Below, in pieces: positions 53,823-62,787 of a DNA stretch of 64,000 nt (position 1 is its first letter; every line of letters starts with the position of its first letter). The notes below the pieces were generated by a model that saw nothing but the letters and a program-made list of their open reading frames with translations, was not told where the DNA came from and did no database searches. The translations under genes and the position numbers were made by a program. This DNA comes from Hydrogenophaga sp. SL48 (GTDB lineage Bacteria; Pseudomonadota; Gammaproteobacteria; Burkholderiales; Burkholderiaceae_C): the NCBI RefSeq assembly GCF_021729865.1, contig NZ_CP063400.1:744001-808000 (forward strand), given 5' to 3'.

Positions 53823-55343
53823 ATGCAATACGCAGCTCCCGGCACCCCCGGCGCCAAGATCGCCTACAAATCGCAATACAACAACTTCATCGGCGGCAAG
53901 TGGGTTGCCCCGGTCAAGGGCCAGTACTTTGATGTGATCTCGCCGGTGAACGGCCAGGTCTACACGCAGGCCGCCCGCTCCACCGCCGAAGACATCGACC
54001 TCGCGCTGGACGCGGCCCACGCCGCAGCCGACGCCTGGGGCAAGACCTCGGCCACCGAGCGCTCCAACATCCTGCTGAAGATCGCCGACCGCCTGGAAGC
54101 CAACCTCGAGTTGCTGGCCTACGCCGAGACGGTGGACAACGGCAAGCCGATCCGCGAAACGCTGAACGCCGACATCCCTCTGGCCATCGACCACTTCCGC
54201 TACTTCGCCGGCTGCGTGCGCGCCGAAGAAGGCAACATGAGCGAGATCGACGGTGACACCGTGGCCTACCACTTCCAGGAACCCCTGGGCGTCGTCGGCC
54301 AGATCATTCCCTGGAACTTCCCGATCCTGATGGCCGCCTGGAAGATCCCGCCGGCACTCGGCGCTGGCAACTGCATCGTGATGAAGCCGGCTGAGTCCAC
54401 CCCCATCAGCCTGTTGATCCTGATCGAGCTGATCGCCGACCTGCTGCCCCCGGGCGTGCTCAACATCGTCAACGGTTTCGGCCGCGAAGCCGGCATGCCG
54501 CTGGCGACTTCCAAGCGCATCGCCAAGATCGCGTTCACCGGCTCCACCACCACGGGCCGTGTGATTGCCCAGGCCGCCGCCAACAACCTGATCCCCGCCA
54601 CGCTGGAACTGGGCGGCAAGTCGCCCAACATCTTCTTTGCCGACATCATGGACAAAGACGATGCCTTCCTCGACAAGGCGATCGAAGGCCTGGTGCTGTT
54701 CGCGTTCAACCAGGGTGAGGTCTGCACCTGCCCGAGCCGCGCGCTGATCCAGGAAAGCATCTACGACAAGTTCATGGAGCGCGTGTTGAAGCGCGTGGCC
54801 GCCATCAAGATGGGCAGCCCGCTGGACACCGACACCATGATGGGCGCGCAGGCTTCCAAAGAGCAGCTGACCAAGATCCTGAGCTACCTGGAGCTGGGCA
54901 AGGCCGAAGGCGCCGAGGTGCTGATCGGTGGCGAGCAGGCCAAGATCGGTGGTGATCTGGACGGCGGCTACTACGTGCAGCCCACGCTGTTCAAGGGCCA
55001 CAACAAGATGCGCATCTTCCAGGAAGAAATCTTCGGCCCGGTGCTGGCCGTGACCACTTTCAAGGACGAAGCCGAAGCCCTGGCGATTGCCAACGACACG
55101 CTGTACGGCCTGGGTGCCGGCGTGTGGTGCCGCAACGGCAACCTGGCCTACCGCATGGGCCGCGCCATCAAGGCTGGCCGTGTGTGGACCAACTGCTACC
55201 ACGCCTACCCCGCACACGCTGCGTTCGGCGGCTACAAGGAATCGGGCCTGGGCCGCGAAAACCACAAGGCGATGTTGGGCCACTACCAGCAGACCAAAAA
55301 CCTGCTGGTCAGCTACAGCGAGAACAAGCTGGGCTTCTTCTGA
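53823..55343 (+). CDS. exaC: NAD-dependent aldehyde dehydrogenase (ExaC/AcoD type)
   Basis: 506 residues. The catalytic Cys is in [15 protein letters not shown], the general-base Glu in [13 protein letters not shown], and the NAD-binding GSTTTGR in the N-terminal domain. The CTCPSR context and the long, conserved C-terminus [21 protein letters not shown] are typical of the ExaC/AcoD acetaldehyde dehydrogenases that oxidise the product of PQQ-alcohol dehydrogenase. A DUF779 gene follows, the usual partner, and PQQ-related genes are nearby. Confidence 0.93.
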   Translation: MQYAAPGTPGAKIAYKSQYNNFIGGKWVAPVKGQYFDVISPVNGQVYTQAARSTAEDIDLALDAAHAAADAWGKTSATERSNILLKIADRLEANLELLAYAETVDNGKPIRETLNADIPLAIDHFRYFAGCVRAEEGNMSEIDGDTVAYHFQEPLGVVGQIIPWNFPILMAAWKIPPALGAGNCIVMKPAESTPISLLILIELIADLLPPGVLNIVNGFGREAGMPLATSKRIAKIAFTGSTTTGRVIAQAAANNLIPATLELGGKSPNIFFADIMDKDDAFLDKAIEGLVLFAFNQGEVCTCPSRALIQESIYDKFMERVLKRVAAIKMGSPLDTDTMMGAQASKEQLTKILSYLELGKAEGAEVLIGGEQAKIGGDLDGGYYVQPTLFKGHNKMRIFQEEIFGPVLAVTTFKDEAEALAIANDTLYGLGAGVWCRNGNLAYRMGRAIKAGRVWTNCYHAYPAHAAFGGYKESGLGRENHKAMLGHYQQTKNLLVSYSENKLGFF

Positions 55344-55367
55344 TCCGCCCGGATTGAGGTGAGGTTC

Positions 55368-55402
55368 AAGGGGAGCTGGCAACGGCTCCCCTTTTCGCTT
55401 TC
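55368..55402 (+). terminator. Rho-independent-like terminator after exaC
   Basis: AAGGGGAGC (55368-55376) pairs perfectly with GCTCCCCTT (55385-55393) over an 8-base loop, followed by a T-rich run (TTTTCGCTTT). It lies 25 bases after the exaC stop and 18 before the DUF779 ATG, so it probably attenuates rather than fully stops transcription into the partner gene. Confidence 0.7.
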
Positions 55403-55419
55403 AGAACAAGGAGACAGTC

Positions 55420-55812
55420 ATGGTTGAAAAAGTCATTGCCACCCCGGCGGCGGTCGAGCTGATTCAGTTGCTCAAGAGCAAGCACGGCCCCGAGCTGATG
55501 TTTCACCAGAGTGGCGGCTGCTGCGACGGCAGCGCGGCCAACTGCTACCTGCCCGGCGAGATCACGATGGGCGCGGGCGACGTGTGGCTGGGCGAGATCG
55601 GGGGCTGCGGTTTCTACATCGGCAAGGCGCAGTACGCGCTATGGCGCCACACCCAGCTCATCATCGACGTGATCGATGGACAAGGGGGCACCTTCTCGAT
55701 CGAAGGGCCGGAGGGCAAAGCGTTTCTCACGCGCTCGCGCGTGTTCACCGAGGTCGAGATGGCCGAGCTGGAGGCGCAGGAGCGGGCTGCCGGCGTGGCA
55801 CCACACCGCTGA
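55420..55812 (+). CDS. DUF779 family protein
   Basis: 130 residues. The family signature MFHQSGGCCDGSAANCY with clustered Cys is near residue 30, and GGCGFYIGKAQYALWRHTQL follows. DUF779 genes commonly follow ExaC-type aldehyde dehydrogenases. The Cys cluster suggests metal or redox chemistry, but the role is unknown. It has a GGAG-type site (aaggagacagtc) before the ATG. Confidence 0.9.
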   Translation: MVEKVIATPAAVELIQLLKSKHGPELMFHQSGGCCDGSAANCYLPGEITMGAGDVWLGEIGGCGFYIGKAQYALWRHTQLIIDVIDGQGGTFSIEGPEGKAFLTRSRVFTEVEMAELEAQERAAGVAPHR

Positions 55813-55951
55813 TGGCACAGCGGGTGTTCCATTTCCGAACACCTTCACCCCCGGACAGCGTGGCACGGAACTTGTAGCCAGAATCGGCTGGAACAACCGC
55901 CACCGACCCGGGGCTCATGCACACGCCGGGCGATTTTGTTGGAGACACGAC

Positions 55952-58051
55952 ATGAACCCACGCCCCTGCTTTGCCCTTCGCCGCCTGAACGCCGCGCTGC
56001 TGATCGCCCTGACCAGCGCCAGCGCGGCCCACGCCCAGACCACCCTGCAGGAGGTCGTGGTCACCGCCAACCGGCAGGAACAGAAGAGCTTCGACGCGCC
56101 CGCGTCCATCCAGGCCGTGGGGCAGGACGTGATCGAGGCGGCGGGGCCGCGCGTGAACCTGTCCGAGGCCATGAACCGCATCCCCGGCATCACGGTGCTC
56201 AACCGCCAGAACTACGCGCAGGACCTGCAGCTGTCGATCCGTGGCTCGGGTTCGCGTTCGCCGTTTGGCATCCGCGGCGCGCGCCTGATCGTCGACGGCA
56301 TCCCCGCCACCATGCCCGATGGCCAGGGCCAGGCTTCGACCATCAGCCTGCCCTCGGCGCAGCGCATCGAGGTGCTGCGCGGCCCGCTGGCCCAGCTCTA
56401 CGGCAACTCGGCCGGGGGCGTGCTGCAGGTGTTCACCGCCGACGGACCCAAGACCCCCGAGGTGCGCTTCAGCGTGGACGCGGGTTCCGACAACCTGCGG
56501 CGCTACGGCCTGCAGGCGGCGGGGCAGAGCGGTTCGCTGAACTACGTGATCGACCACAGCGACTTCTCCACCGACGGCTGGCGCACCAACGGCGCGGCCA
56601 AGCGCCAACACACCAACGCCAAGCTGCGTTGGGCGGCCAGCGAACAGACGAAATTCACCCTGGTGGCCAACGCCTTCGACCAGCCCGAATCGGGCGACCC
56701 GCTGGGCCTGACGCGCGAGCAGTTCCAGGCCAACCCGCGCCAGGCGGTGGCGAACTCGACCCTGTACCACGCGGGCAAGGACGTGTCGCAGAACCAGGTC
56801 GGCCTGGTGGCCGAACACAAGATCGACGCCCGGAGCGACATCACGGCACGGGTCTACGCGGGCGAACGCGATCTGGACAATCGGCTCTCGATTCCGCTGG
56901 TGGCGCAGACCTCGCCCACGGCGGCGGGCGGCGTGGTGCAGCTGGACCGCAGCTACAGCGGCACCGGCCTGCGCTACGCACGCCGCATCGCGGCCGGTGA
57001 AGGCGAGGTTCGCCTGAGTGCGGGGCTCGATGTGGAGCGCATGAGCGAGCGCCGCCGTGGCTTCATCAACAACCTGGGCGAGCAGGGCGAGCTCAAACGC
57101 GACGAAGACGACAGCGTCGACAGCACGGGCGTCTACACCCAGGCCGACTGGGCGATCAACGAAGGCTGGAGCGCGGTGGCCGGCCTGCGCGCCAACCGGG
57201 TGAACTTCCGGGTGAAGGATTTCTTCGTGCGCCCCGGCAACCCCGACGACAGCGGCCGCACGCGCTTCAACGCCACCAACCCCGTGATCGGTCTCACGCG
57301 CCACCTGAGCCCCGACACCAACGTCTACGCCAACATCGGCAAGGGCTTCGAGACACCGACGCTGACCGAGATCGCCTACACCGCCGACGGCAGCGGCCCC
57401 AACCTCCACCTCAAGTCCGCGCGCAGCACGCACGTGGAGCTGGGCCTGAAGACCAAGCTGGGCGAAGGCCAGCGGCTGGACGCGGCCCTGTTCCACATCG
57501 GCACCACCGACGAGATCGTGGTCGCGTCCAGCAGCGGCGGGCGCACGGTCTACACCAACGCCGGCAAGACCAGTCGCTCGGGCATCGAGCTGGCCCACAG
57601 CGCGCAGTGGAGCCCCGAGTGGCGCACGCATCTGGCGTTCTCCACACTGAACGCGCGCTTCGACCAGGCCTTCACCAGCGGCAGCGGCGCCACCGTGGCC
57701 AAGGGCAACCGCATCCCCGGCACGATGAACCGCACGCTGTTCGGCGAACTGGCCTGGCAGCCGCGCGCCTGGCCCGGCTTCACCGCCGCGCTGGAGGCGG
57801 TGCACCGCGGATCGATGGTGGTCGACGATGTGAACAGCGACCGCACCGACGCGGCCACCCTGTTCAACCTGCGGCTGGGCTGGGAGCAGAAGCTGGGCGC
57901 GTGGAAGCTCAAGGAGTACCTGCGCGTGGACAACCTGGCCGACAAGGCCACCATCGGCTCGGTGATTGCCAACGACGGCAACCGGCGCTTCTTCGAGCCG
58001 GCACCAGGTCGGCAGTGGGGCGTTGGTGTGACGGTCGGCTACGCTTTTTAA
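55952..58051 (+). CDS. pqqU: TonB-dependent PQQ receptor-like protein
   Basis: 699 residues, the size of E. coli YncD (now PqqU, the PQQ receptor). A signal peptide ends at AHAQ, a TonB-box-like TLQEVVVTA is next, a plug domain (about residues 40-150) and a 22-strand barrel ending in GYAF follow. The plug carries NRQNYAQDLQLSIRG and VDGIPATMPDGQGQ, and the barrel has DDEIVV-like TDEIVVASSSGGRTVYTNAGK. These match what I know of YncD very closely. The start at ATG 55952 follows a TTGGAGA site. The longer frame to 55676 is rejected. Confidence 0.9.
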   Translation: MNPRPCFALRRLNAALLIALTSASAAHAQTTLQEVVVTANRQEQKSFDAPASIQAVGQDVIEAAGPRVNLSEAMNRIPGITVLNRQNYAQDLQLSIRGSGSRSPFGIRGARLIVDGIPATMPDGQGQASTISLPSAQRIEVLRGPLAQLYGNSAGGVLQVFTADGPKTPEVRFSVDAGSDNLRRYGLQAAGQSGSLNYVIDHSDFSTDGWRTNGAAKRQHTNAKLRWAASEQTKFTLVANAFDQPESGDPLGLTREQFQANPRQAVANSTLYHAGKDVSQNQVGLVAEHKIDARSDITARVYAGERDLDNRLSIPLVAQTSPTAAGGVVQLDRSYSGTGLRYARRIAAGEGEVRLSAGLDVERMSERRRGFINNLGEQGELKRDEDDSVDSTGVYTQADWAINEGWSAVAGLRANRVNFRVKDFFVRPGNPDDSGRTRFNATNPVIGLTRHLSPDTNVYANIGKGFETPTLTEIAYTADGSGPNLHLKSARSTHVELGLKTKLGEGQRLDAALFHIGTTDEIVVASSSGGRTVYTNAGKTSRSGIELAHSAQWSPEWRTHLAFSTLNARFDQAFTSGSGATVAKGNRIPGTMNRTLFGELAWQPRAWPGFTAALEAVHRGSMVVDDVNSDRTDAATLFNLRLGWEQKLGAWKLKEYLRVDNLADKATIGSVIANDGNRRFFEPAPGRQWGVGVTVGYAF

Positions 58052-58218
58052 GCCGGTCAGGGACGCAGAGCCTGAGAAGCATTTGACCGCATGGGCGCAT
58101 GCTGGTCGAGCTGCAGAAGCCTTGCCCGAGCAGGCCCGGGAAGAGGTCTGGCAGGCAAAAAAACGATGTGATAGCCTGCACGGCAAAGAGCCGCCAAGGC
58201 TTGACCAGCGGCCGGAAC

Positions 58219-59766
58219 ATGCTGTCCAACACCAACCACGCCATCCTGCAGAGCATCATCGACAACCTGCCGAGCGGGGTCACGATGTTCGATGCAGACC
58301 AGCGTCTGGTGGCCTACAACCAGCAGGTGCGCACGCTGCTGGATTTTCCGGACGAGCTGTTCGCCCACGGCATGCCCACGTTGCACGACTTTGCCCTGTT
58401 CAACGCCAGACGCGGTGAGTATGGTCCGGGCGACCCGGAGAAACAGGCCCGCGCGGTGTGTGATCGAGCCCACAAGCAGCAGGCCCACGTGTTCGAGCGC
58501 CAGCGACCCGATGGCACGGTGCTCGAGATTCGCGGCACCCCCCTGCCCACCGGCGGGTTCGTTTCGATCTACACCGATGTCACAGAACGCAAGCGCACCG
58601 AGCGGGAGGCCCGCCGGCTGGCGGTCTATCTGGACGCCGTGATCAATGCGCTGCCGCAAGGGGTGACCGTGATCGACGAGCACCTGGTGATCCGGCTGTG
58701 GAACCGCAGCTTCGAGCAACTGCTTGATCTGCCCGAGGGACTGATGAAACCTGGTGTGACCTTCGAGGATGTGGCCCGCAGCAATGCCCTGCGTGGCGAG
58801 TATGGTGATGTGGACGTCGAAGCCAAGGTGTCCGAGGCGACCGCCCTGGCCCGCCAGTTTTTGCCGCACCGCCTGATCCGGCAGCGACCGAATGGGCGCA
58901 CGCTGGAGATCGAGGGCAGCGCGCTGAGCATCGACGGGCAGATCCGCGGGTTCGTGACCACCTACACCGACATCACCGAACTGCGCGACACCCAGGGTGC
59001 CCTGGAGCGGCTGAACACGGAGCTGGACCAACGGGTGACCCAACGCACGCGCGCCCTGCAGGACCTCAACAAGGAGCTGGAGTCCTTCACCTATTCGGTG
59101 TCGCACGACCTGCGCACGCCGCTGCGCAGCATTCAGGGTTTCTCGACGCTGTTGCTGGAGACCGAGGCCGACAAGCTCAGCGAGCAGGGCCGCACGTCGC
59201 TGCAACGCATCCAGTCCAACGCGGGTCGGATGGGCTCGCTGATCACCGACCTGCTGTCCATGGCCCAGCACAGCCGCAAGGACCTGGACCTGCAGCGGGT
59301 CGACCTGAGCGAGGTGGCACAGGTTGTGGCCGCCGAGCTGCAGCGGGGCGACCCGGGCCGCCGGGCCGACTGGCGCATCGAGCCAGGGCTGTGGGTCCAG
59401 GCCGACCTCGGGCTGGTGCTGCTGGTGTTGCAGAACCTCCTGGGCAACGCCTGGAAGTACAGCGCGCAAAGGGACGTGGCGGTGATCGAACTGAGCCGCA
59501 GCGGCGGGACCGACGGCATGTGCTGGTTCGAGCTGCGAGACAACGGCGCCGGCTTCGACATGCAATACGCCGACCAGCTGTTCCAGCCCTTCAAGCGGCT
59601 GCACCGCCCGAACGAGTTTGAGGGCACGGGCATTGGCCTGGCCATCGTGCAGCGCATCCTGCATCGGCACGGCGGCTCCGTCACCGGTCAGGCCGAGGTC
59701 GGCCAGGGTGCCCTCTTCAGGTTCTGCCTGCCCTGCGCGCAGGCCGAGCTGCCCCAAGGACTCTGA
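58219..59766 (+). CDS. Tandem-PAS sensor histidine kinase
   Basis: 515 residues. Two PAS domains of the PAS_7 type (LPSGVTMFDADQRLVAYNQQ near residue 17, LPQGVTVIDEHLVIRLWNRS near 145), a HisKA domain with FTYSVSHDLRTPLRS, and HATPase_c with NLLGNAWKYS, DNGAGFD and GTGIGLAIVQRI. There is no membrane segment. It lies between pqqU and the PQQ-associated ABC genes. Orphan kinases of this type often control alcohol-oxidation regulons, but no receiver is next to it. The ATG at 58219 is chosen over an earlier in-frame one at 58099. Confidence 0.88.
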   Translation: MLSNTNHAILQSIIDNLPSGVTMFDADQRLVAYNQQVRTLLDFPDELFAHGMPTLHDFALFNARRGEYGPGDPEKQARAVCDRAHKQQAHVFERQRPDGTVLEIRGTPLPTGGFVSIYTDVTERKRTEREARRLAVYLDAVINALPQGVTVIDEHLVIRLWNRSFEQLLDLPEGLMKPGVTFEDVARSNALRGEYGDVDVEAKVSEATALARQFLPHRLIRQRPNGRTLEIEGSALSIDGQIRGFVTTYTDITELRDTQGALERLNTELDQRVTQRTRALQDLNKELESFTYSVSHDLRTPLRSIQGFSTLLLETEADKLSEQGRTSLQRIQSNAGRMGSLITDLLSMAQHSRKDLDLQRVDLSEVAQVVAAELQRGDPGRRADWRIEPGLWVQADLGLVLLVLQNLLGNAWKYSAQRDVAVIELSRSGGTDGMCWFELRDNGAGFDMQYADQLFQPFKRLHRPNEFEGTGIGLAIVQRILHRHGGSVTGQAEVGQGALFRFCLPCAQAELPQGL

Positions 59767-59798
59767 GAGGCTGAGAGGACATCGACCCGGCCCGGGAC

Positions 59799-60539
59799 TC
59801 AGAGCCCCGGCTTTTGCAACGCCTTCAATACCTCGGTCTGGAAGTCCGGGCCTTCGGCTGCGGCCATGAAGGCGTCGATGTTGCCATCGAAGCGCACCGT
59901 GCCCTGGTGCAGCAGCATCAGGCGGTCGGCGGTCTTCACCTCTTCGATCAGGTGCGTCGCCCAGAGCACGGCCATGCCGCGCTCTTTGCACAGGCCACGC
60001 ACGGTGTCGAGCAGTTGCTGGCGCGAGGCCGGGTCCAGGCCCACGGTGGCTTCGTCCATCAGCAACACGCGTGGCTCGTGCAGCAGCGCGCGCACCAGTT
60101 CCACCTTGCGCCGCGTGCCGCCCGAGAGGCTGCGCACCACCGCCTTCGCCTGATCGGCCAGGCCCATGCGGGCGAGGCCCGCTTCGATGCGCTGCCTCGC
60201 CACCGAGCGCGGCAGGCCGTGCAGGTCGGTGTGGAACAGCAGGTTGGCCATCACCGGCAGGTCCATGTCGAGCGCGGTCTGCTGGAACACCACGCCCAGC
60301 GACGCCAGCGCGCGGCTGGGGTGGCGCTGCATGTCGTGTCCCATCACCACGATGCGGCCCTGGTCGGGGCTGAAGAGGCCGGTGAGCAGTTGCAGCAGGG
60401 TCGATTTGCCCGCGCCGTTGGGGCCGAGCAGGGCGACCATCTCGCCGCCTTTCAGGCTCACGCTCACGCCCTTGAGCGCGGGCTTGCTGCCGTAACTTTT
60501 GTGCAGGTTGTCCGCGTGCAGCGGCAGGGTGTCGGTCAT
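59799..60539 (-). CDS. ABC transporter ATP-binding protein, PQQ-dependent alcohol dehydrogenase system type
   Basis: 246 residues. Walker A is GPNGAGKSTLLQLL, the signature SLSGGTRRKVELVRAL, Walker B VLLMDEATVGLDP, and the switch His is in LWATHLIEE. The sequence (notably FQQTALDMDLPV and GHDMQRHPSRALASLG) fits the ABC-2-type ATPase group found with PQQ-dependent alcohol dehydrogenases. It is encoded opposite to the beta-propeller and binding protein. No permease is in the window. It is co-directional with the upstream binding-protein gene, 25 bases away. Confidence 0.82.
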   Translation of the reverse strand: MTDTLPLHADNLHKSYGSKPALKGVSVSLKGGEMVALLGPNGAGKSTLLQLLTGLFSPDQGRIVVMGHDMQRHPSRALASLGVVFQQTALDMDLPVMANLLFHTDLHGLPRSVARQRIEAGLARMGLADQAKAVVRSLSGGTRRKVELVRALLHEPRVLLMDEATVGLDPASRQQLLDTVRGLCKERGMAVLWATHLIEEVKTADRLMLLHQGTVRFDGNIDAFMAAAEGPDFQTEVLKALQKPGL

Positions 60540-60564
60540 GCGGGTGTCTGGGGTGGGGCGCCGT

Positions 60565-61584
60565 TCAGGCCGGCTTGGCGAGCAGGTTCATGCGCGCGAG
60601 CAGCTTCTTCTCGCGCTCCACCGTGGCCAGCACGGCCTGGCGGTAGTCGCGGGTGTTGAGGTAGTCCAGCGACTGATCGTACTTGGCGAGCGCGCTGGTG
60701 TGGCGCTCGCTGACCATGGCCCTGTGGAACACGTCGTGCAGCTTCTGGATCACGGCCGCCGGCGTGCCCGCAGGTGCGGCCAGGCCCCAGGGCGAGGTGT
60801 AGACCGCCTGCGGGTAACCGAGCTCGCGCATCGTGGGCGCGTCGGGCCAGCGCGGGTTGCGCGTGGCGTTGAAGGTGGCCAGCAGCCGTATCTGCCCCCG
60901 ATCCACCCAGGGTGCGAAGCCGGTGGAATTGACGCCGGCCATGATCTGCGCGCCAGCGATCGCGAGCATCTGGTCGGCCGTGCCCTTGTAGGGCACGTGC
61001 ACGTAGCTCACGTTGTGCTGCAGCAGGATGTCTTCCATCGCCAGGTGCGCGGTGGTGCCGATGCCGGTGGAGCCGAGGATGAGTTCACCCGGGTGCCTGA
61101 TCGCCCAGTCGATCAGCTCGGCGGCGCTCTTGAACGGGCTGCTGGTGGGCACCAGCAGGCCGAAGCTCACCCCCGAGACCTGCACGATGGGCGCGAGGTC
61201 GGCCACCGGGTCCCAGGGCACGTGGTTCATCAGCGCGTGGCGGTACACGGTGATGGGCACCTGGCCGATGGTGTGGCCGTCGGGCTCGGCCGCCTTCAAG
61301 GCCGGCGCCACCAGCGTGCCGGCCGCGCCGGGCTTGTTGACCACCACGATGGGCTGGCCGAGCAGCGGCTCGGCCTCTTCGCAGAGGATGCGCAGGGTCA
61401 GGTCGGTCTGCCCGCCGGCGGGCCAGGGCACGATGAGCTGCACCGGCTTGCTGGGCCAGGCCACCGGCGTGTTTTGCGCCAAGGCCTGCAGCGGCAACAG
61501 GCCGCCGAGGCCCCAGGCCAGCAGCTCGCGGCGGCGCGGTGCAAGAGGTGTCTGAGGCGGGGGAGAGTCGGTGTGGTGGTTCAT
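60565..61584 (-). CDS. Tripartite tricarboxylate transporter-type binding protein (Bug/TctC family)
   Basis: 339 residues. The mature N-terminus, WPSKPVQLIVPWPAGGQTD, is the Bug signature, with HVPYKGTADQMLAIAG further on. The signal peptide has consecutive arginines before a hydrophobic core (PRRRELLAWGLGGLLPLQALA), compatible with Tat export. No tctA/tctB lies nearby. It may serve the ABC ATPase region only by position. The start is the ATG at 61584. A GTG at 61620 is the alternative, and neither has a clear ribosome-binding site. Confidence 0.88.
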   Translation of the reverse strand: MNHHTDSPPPQTPLAPRRRELLAWGLGGLLPLQALAQNTPVAWPSKPVQLIVPWPAGGQTDLTLRILCEEAEPLLGQPIVVVNKPGAAGTLVAPALKAAEPDGHTIGQVPITVYRHALMNHVPWDPVADLAPIVQVSGVSFGLLVPTSSPFKSAAELIDWAIRHPGELILGSTGIGTTAHLAMEDILLQHNVSYVHVPYKGTADQMLAIAGAQIMAGVNSTGFAPWVDRGQIRLLATFNATRNPRWPDAPTMRELGYPQAVYTSPWGLAAPAGTPAAVIQKLHDVFHRAMVSERHTSALAKYDQSLDYLNTRDYRQAVLATVEREKKLLARMNLLAKPA

Positions 61585-61785
61585 CGCGGGACAGGCAAAG
61601 AGCTCCGGGTTCAGAGGCACATGGCACGGTCAAAGGCAAGTTCTGTTCCCGTTTGGCTGGCATCATTTTTGCGGCAATCGGCTGCGCCGCAGAGGTGTCG
61701 CAACACAGCACAGGGTTTGTCCCTAGGCCGTGCGCGCCCCGGCCAGCGGTTCAATCACCTCAGTCCATACCAAGGAGACAGACAC

Positions 61786-62787
61786 ATGGCTTTTTCATCG
61801 CGCCCTTCTTCGTTCAACCCTCTGCGCTCGGCCCTGCTGGCCGCCGGCCTGTGCACCGCCCTCACCGCAGCCCACGCCCAGGGCGCGGGCAAGGTGTATG
61901 TGTCGAGCGAGAAGGACAACCAGATCCACGTGTTCAACGCGAGCGGCGAGCGCCAGGGCGCCATCGACGTGTGCAAGCGGCCGCGCGACATGTCGTTCAG
62001 CGCCGACGGCCAGCAGATCATGGTGATCTGCGGCGACAGCAACGCCATGGGGCTGGTGAATGTGGCCACCGGCAAACTGACTGGCACTGTTCCATTGGGG
62101 GACAGTCCCGAGATGTTCGACCTGAGTCCGGATGGCAAAACCGCCTATGTGTCGATCGAGGACGAGAACGTGATGGCGGCCTACGACATCGCGACGAAGA
62201 AGCCGGTGTTCGAGGTGAAGACCGGTGGCGAACCCGAAGGCGTGCTGGTCACGCCGGACGGCAAGACGGCCTACGTCACCTCCGAGGTGGCCAACGTGGT
62301 CCACGTGATCGACCTCGGCACGAAGAAGGTGACGAAGAACATCAAGGTCGGCAAGCGACCGCGCCGCTTTGTGATGTCGCCCGACGGCAGCGAACTCTGG
62401 GTCACCAACGAACTCGACGCCACCGTCAGCGTGGTGGACACCAAGACGCACACCGAAAAGCAGAAGATCAAGTTCGAGGTCAAGGGCATGCGCCAGGCCG
62501 ACATCACGCCCGTGGGCATGACCCTCAGCCCGGATGGCAAGAGCATGTGGGTCGGGCTGGGCAAGGCCAACCACGTGGCCGAGGTCGATGTCGCCACCAA
62601 GGCGGTGAAGACCCAGGTGCTGGTGGGCAAGCGCGCCTGGGGCATGGGCTTCCACCCCGATGGCAAGACGCTGTATGTGGCCAACGGTCTGTCGGACGAC
62701 ATGACGCTGGTGGACACGGCGAGTGGCAAGGCGCTGAAGACGGTGCCGGCCGGGCGCGTGCCTCACTCGATTTTGGTGAGTAAATGA
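61786..62787 (+). CDS. PQQ-dependent catabolism-associated beta-propeller protein
   Basis: 333 residues. A signal peptide ends at AAHAQ. The rest is YVTN-type beta-propeller repeats, for example LSPDGKTAYVSIEDENVMAAYD, VTPDGKTAYVTSEVANVVHVID, FHPDGKTLYVANGLSDDMTLVD, each about 42 residues. It is the family that accompanies the PQQ-alcohol-dehydrogenase ABC genes. It probably acts in the periplasm. An AAGGAG site lies before the ATG. Its stop overlaps the next gene by ATGA. Confidence 0.9.
   Translation: MAFSSRPSSFNPLRSALLAAGLCTALTAAHAQGAGKVYVSSEKDNQIHVFNASGERQGAIDVCKRPRDMSFSADGQQIMVICGDSNAMGLVNVATGKLTGTVPLGDSPEMFDLSPDGKTAYVSIEDENVMAAYDIATKKPVFEVKTGGEPEGVLVTPDGKTAYVTSEVANVVHVIDLGTKKVTKNIKVGKRPRRFVMSPDGSELWVTNELDATVSVVDTKTHTEKQKIKFEVKGMRQADITPVGMTLSPDGKSMWVGLGKANHVAEVDVATKAVKTQVLVGKRAWGMGFHPDGKTLYVANGLSDDMTLVDTASGKALKTVPAGRVPHSILVSK

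Noticed and set aside
55745..58186. 813-codon minus-strand frame antisense to pqqU
   Set aside because: Val/Ala/Gly/Arg/His-rich sequence without motifs, mirroring a convincing TonB receptor on the other strand.
60499..62787. 762-codon plus-strand frame ending with the beta-propeller
   Set aside because: The first two thirds are antisense to the TctC-type gene and ABC ATPase start. The propeller's own start at 61786 has a ribosome-binding site and signal peptide.
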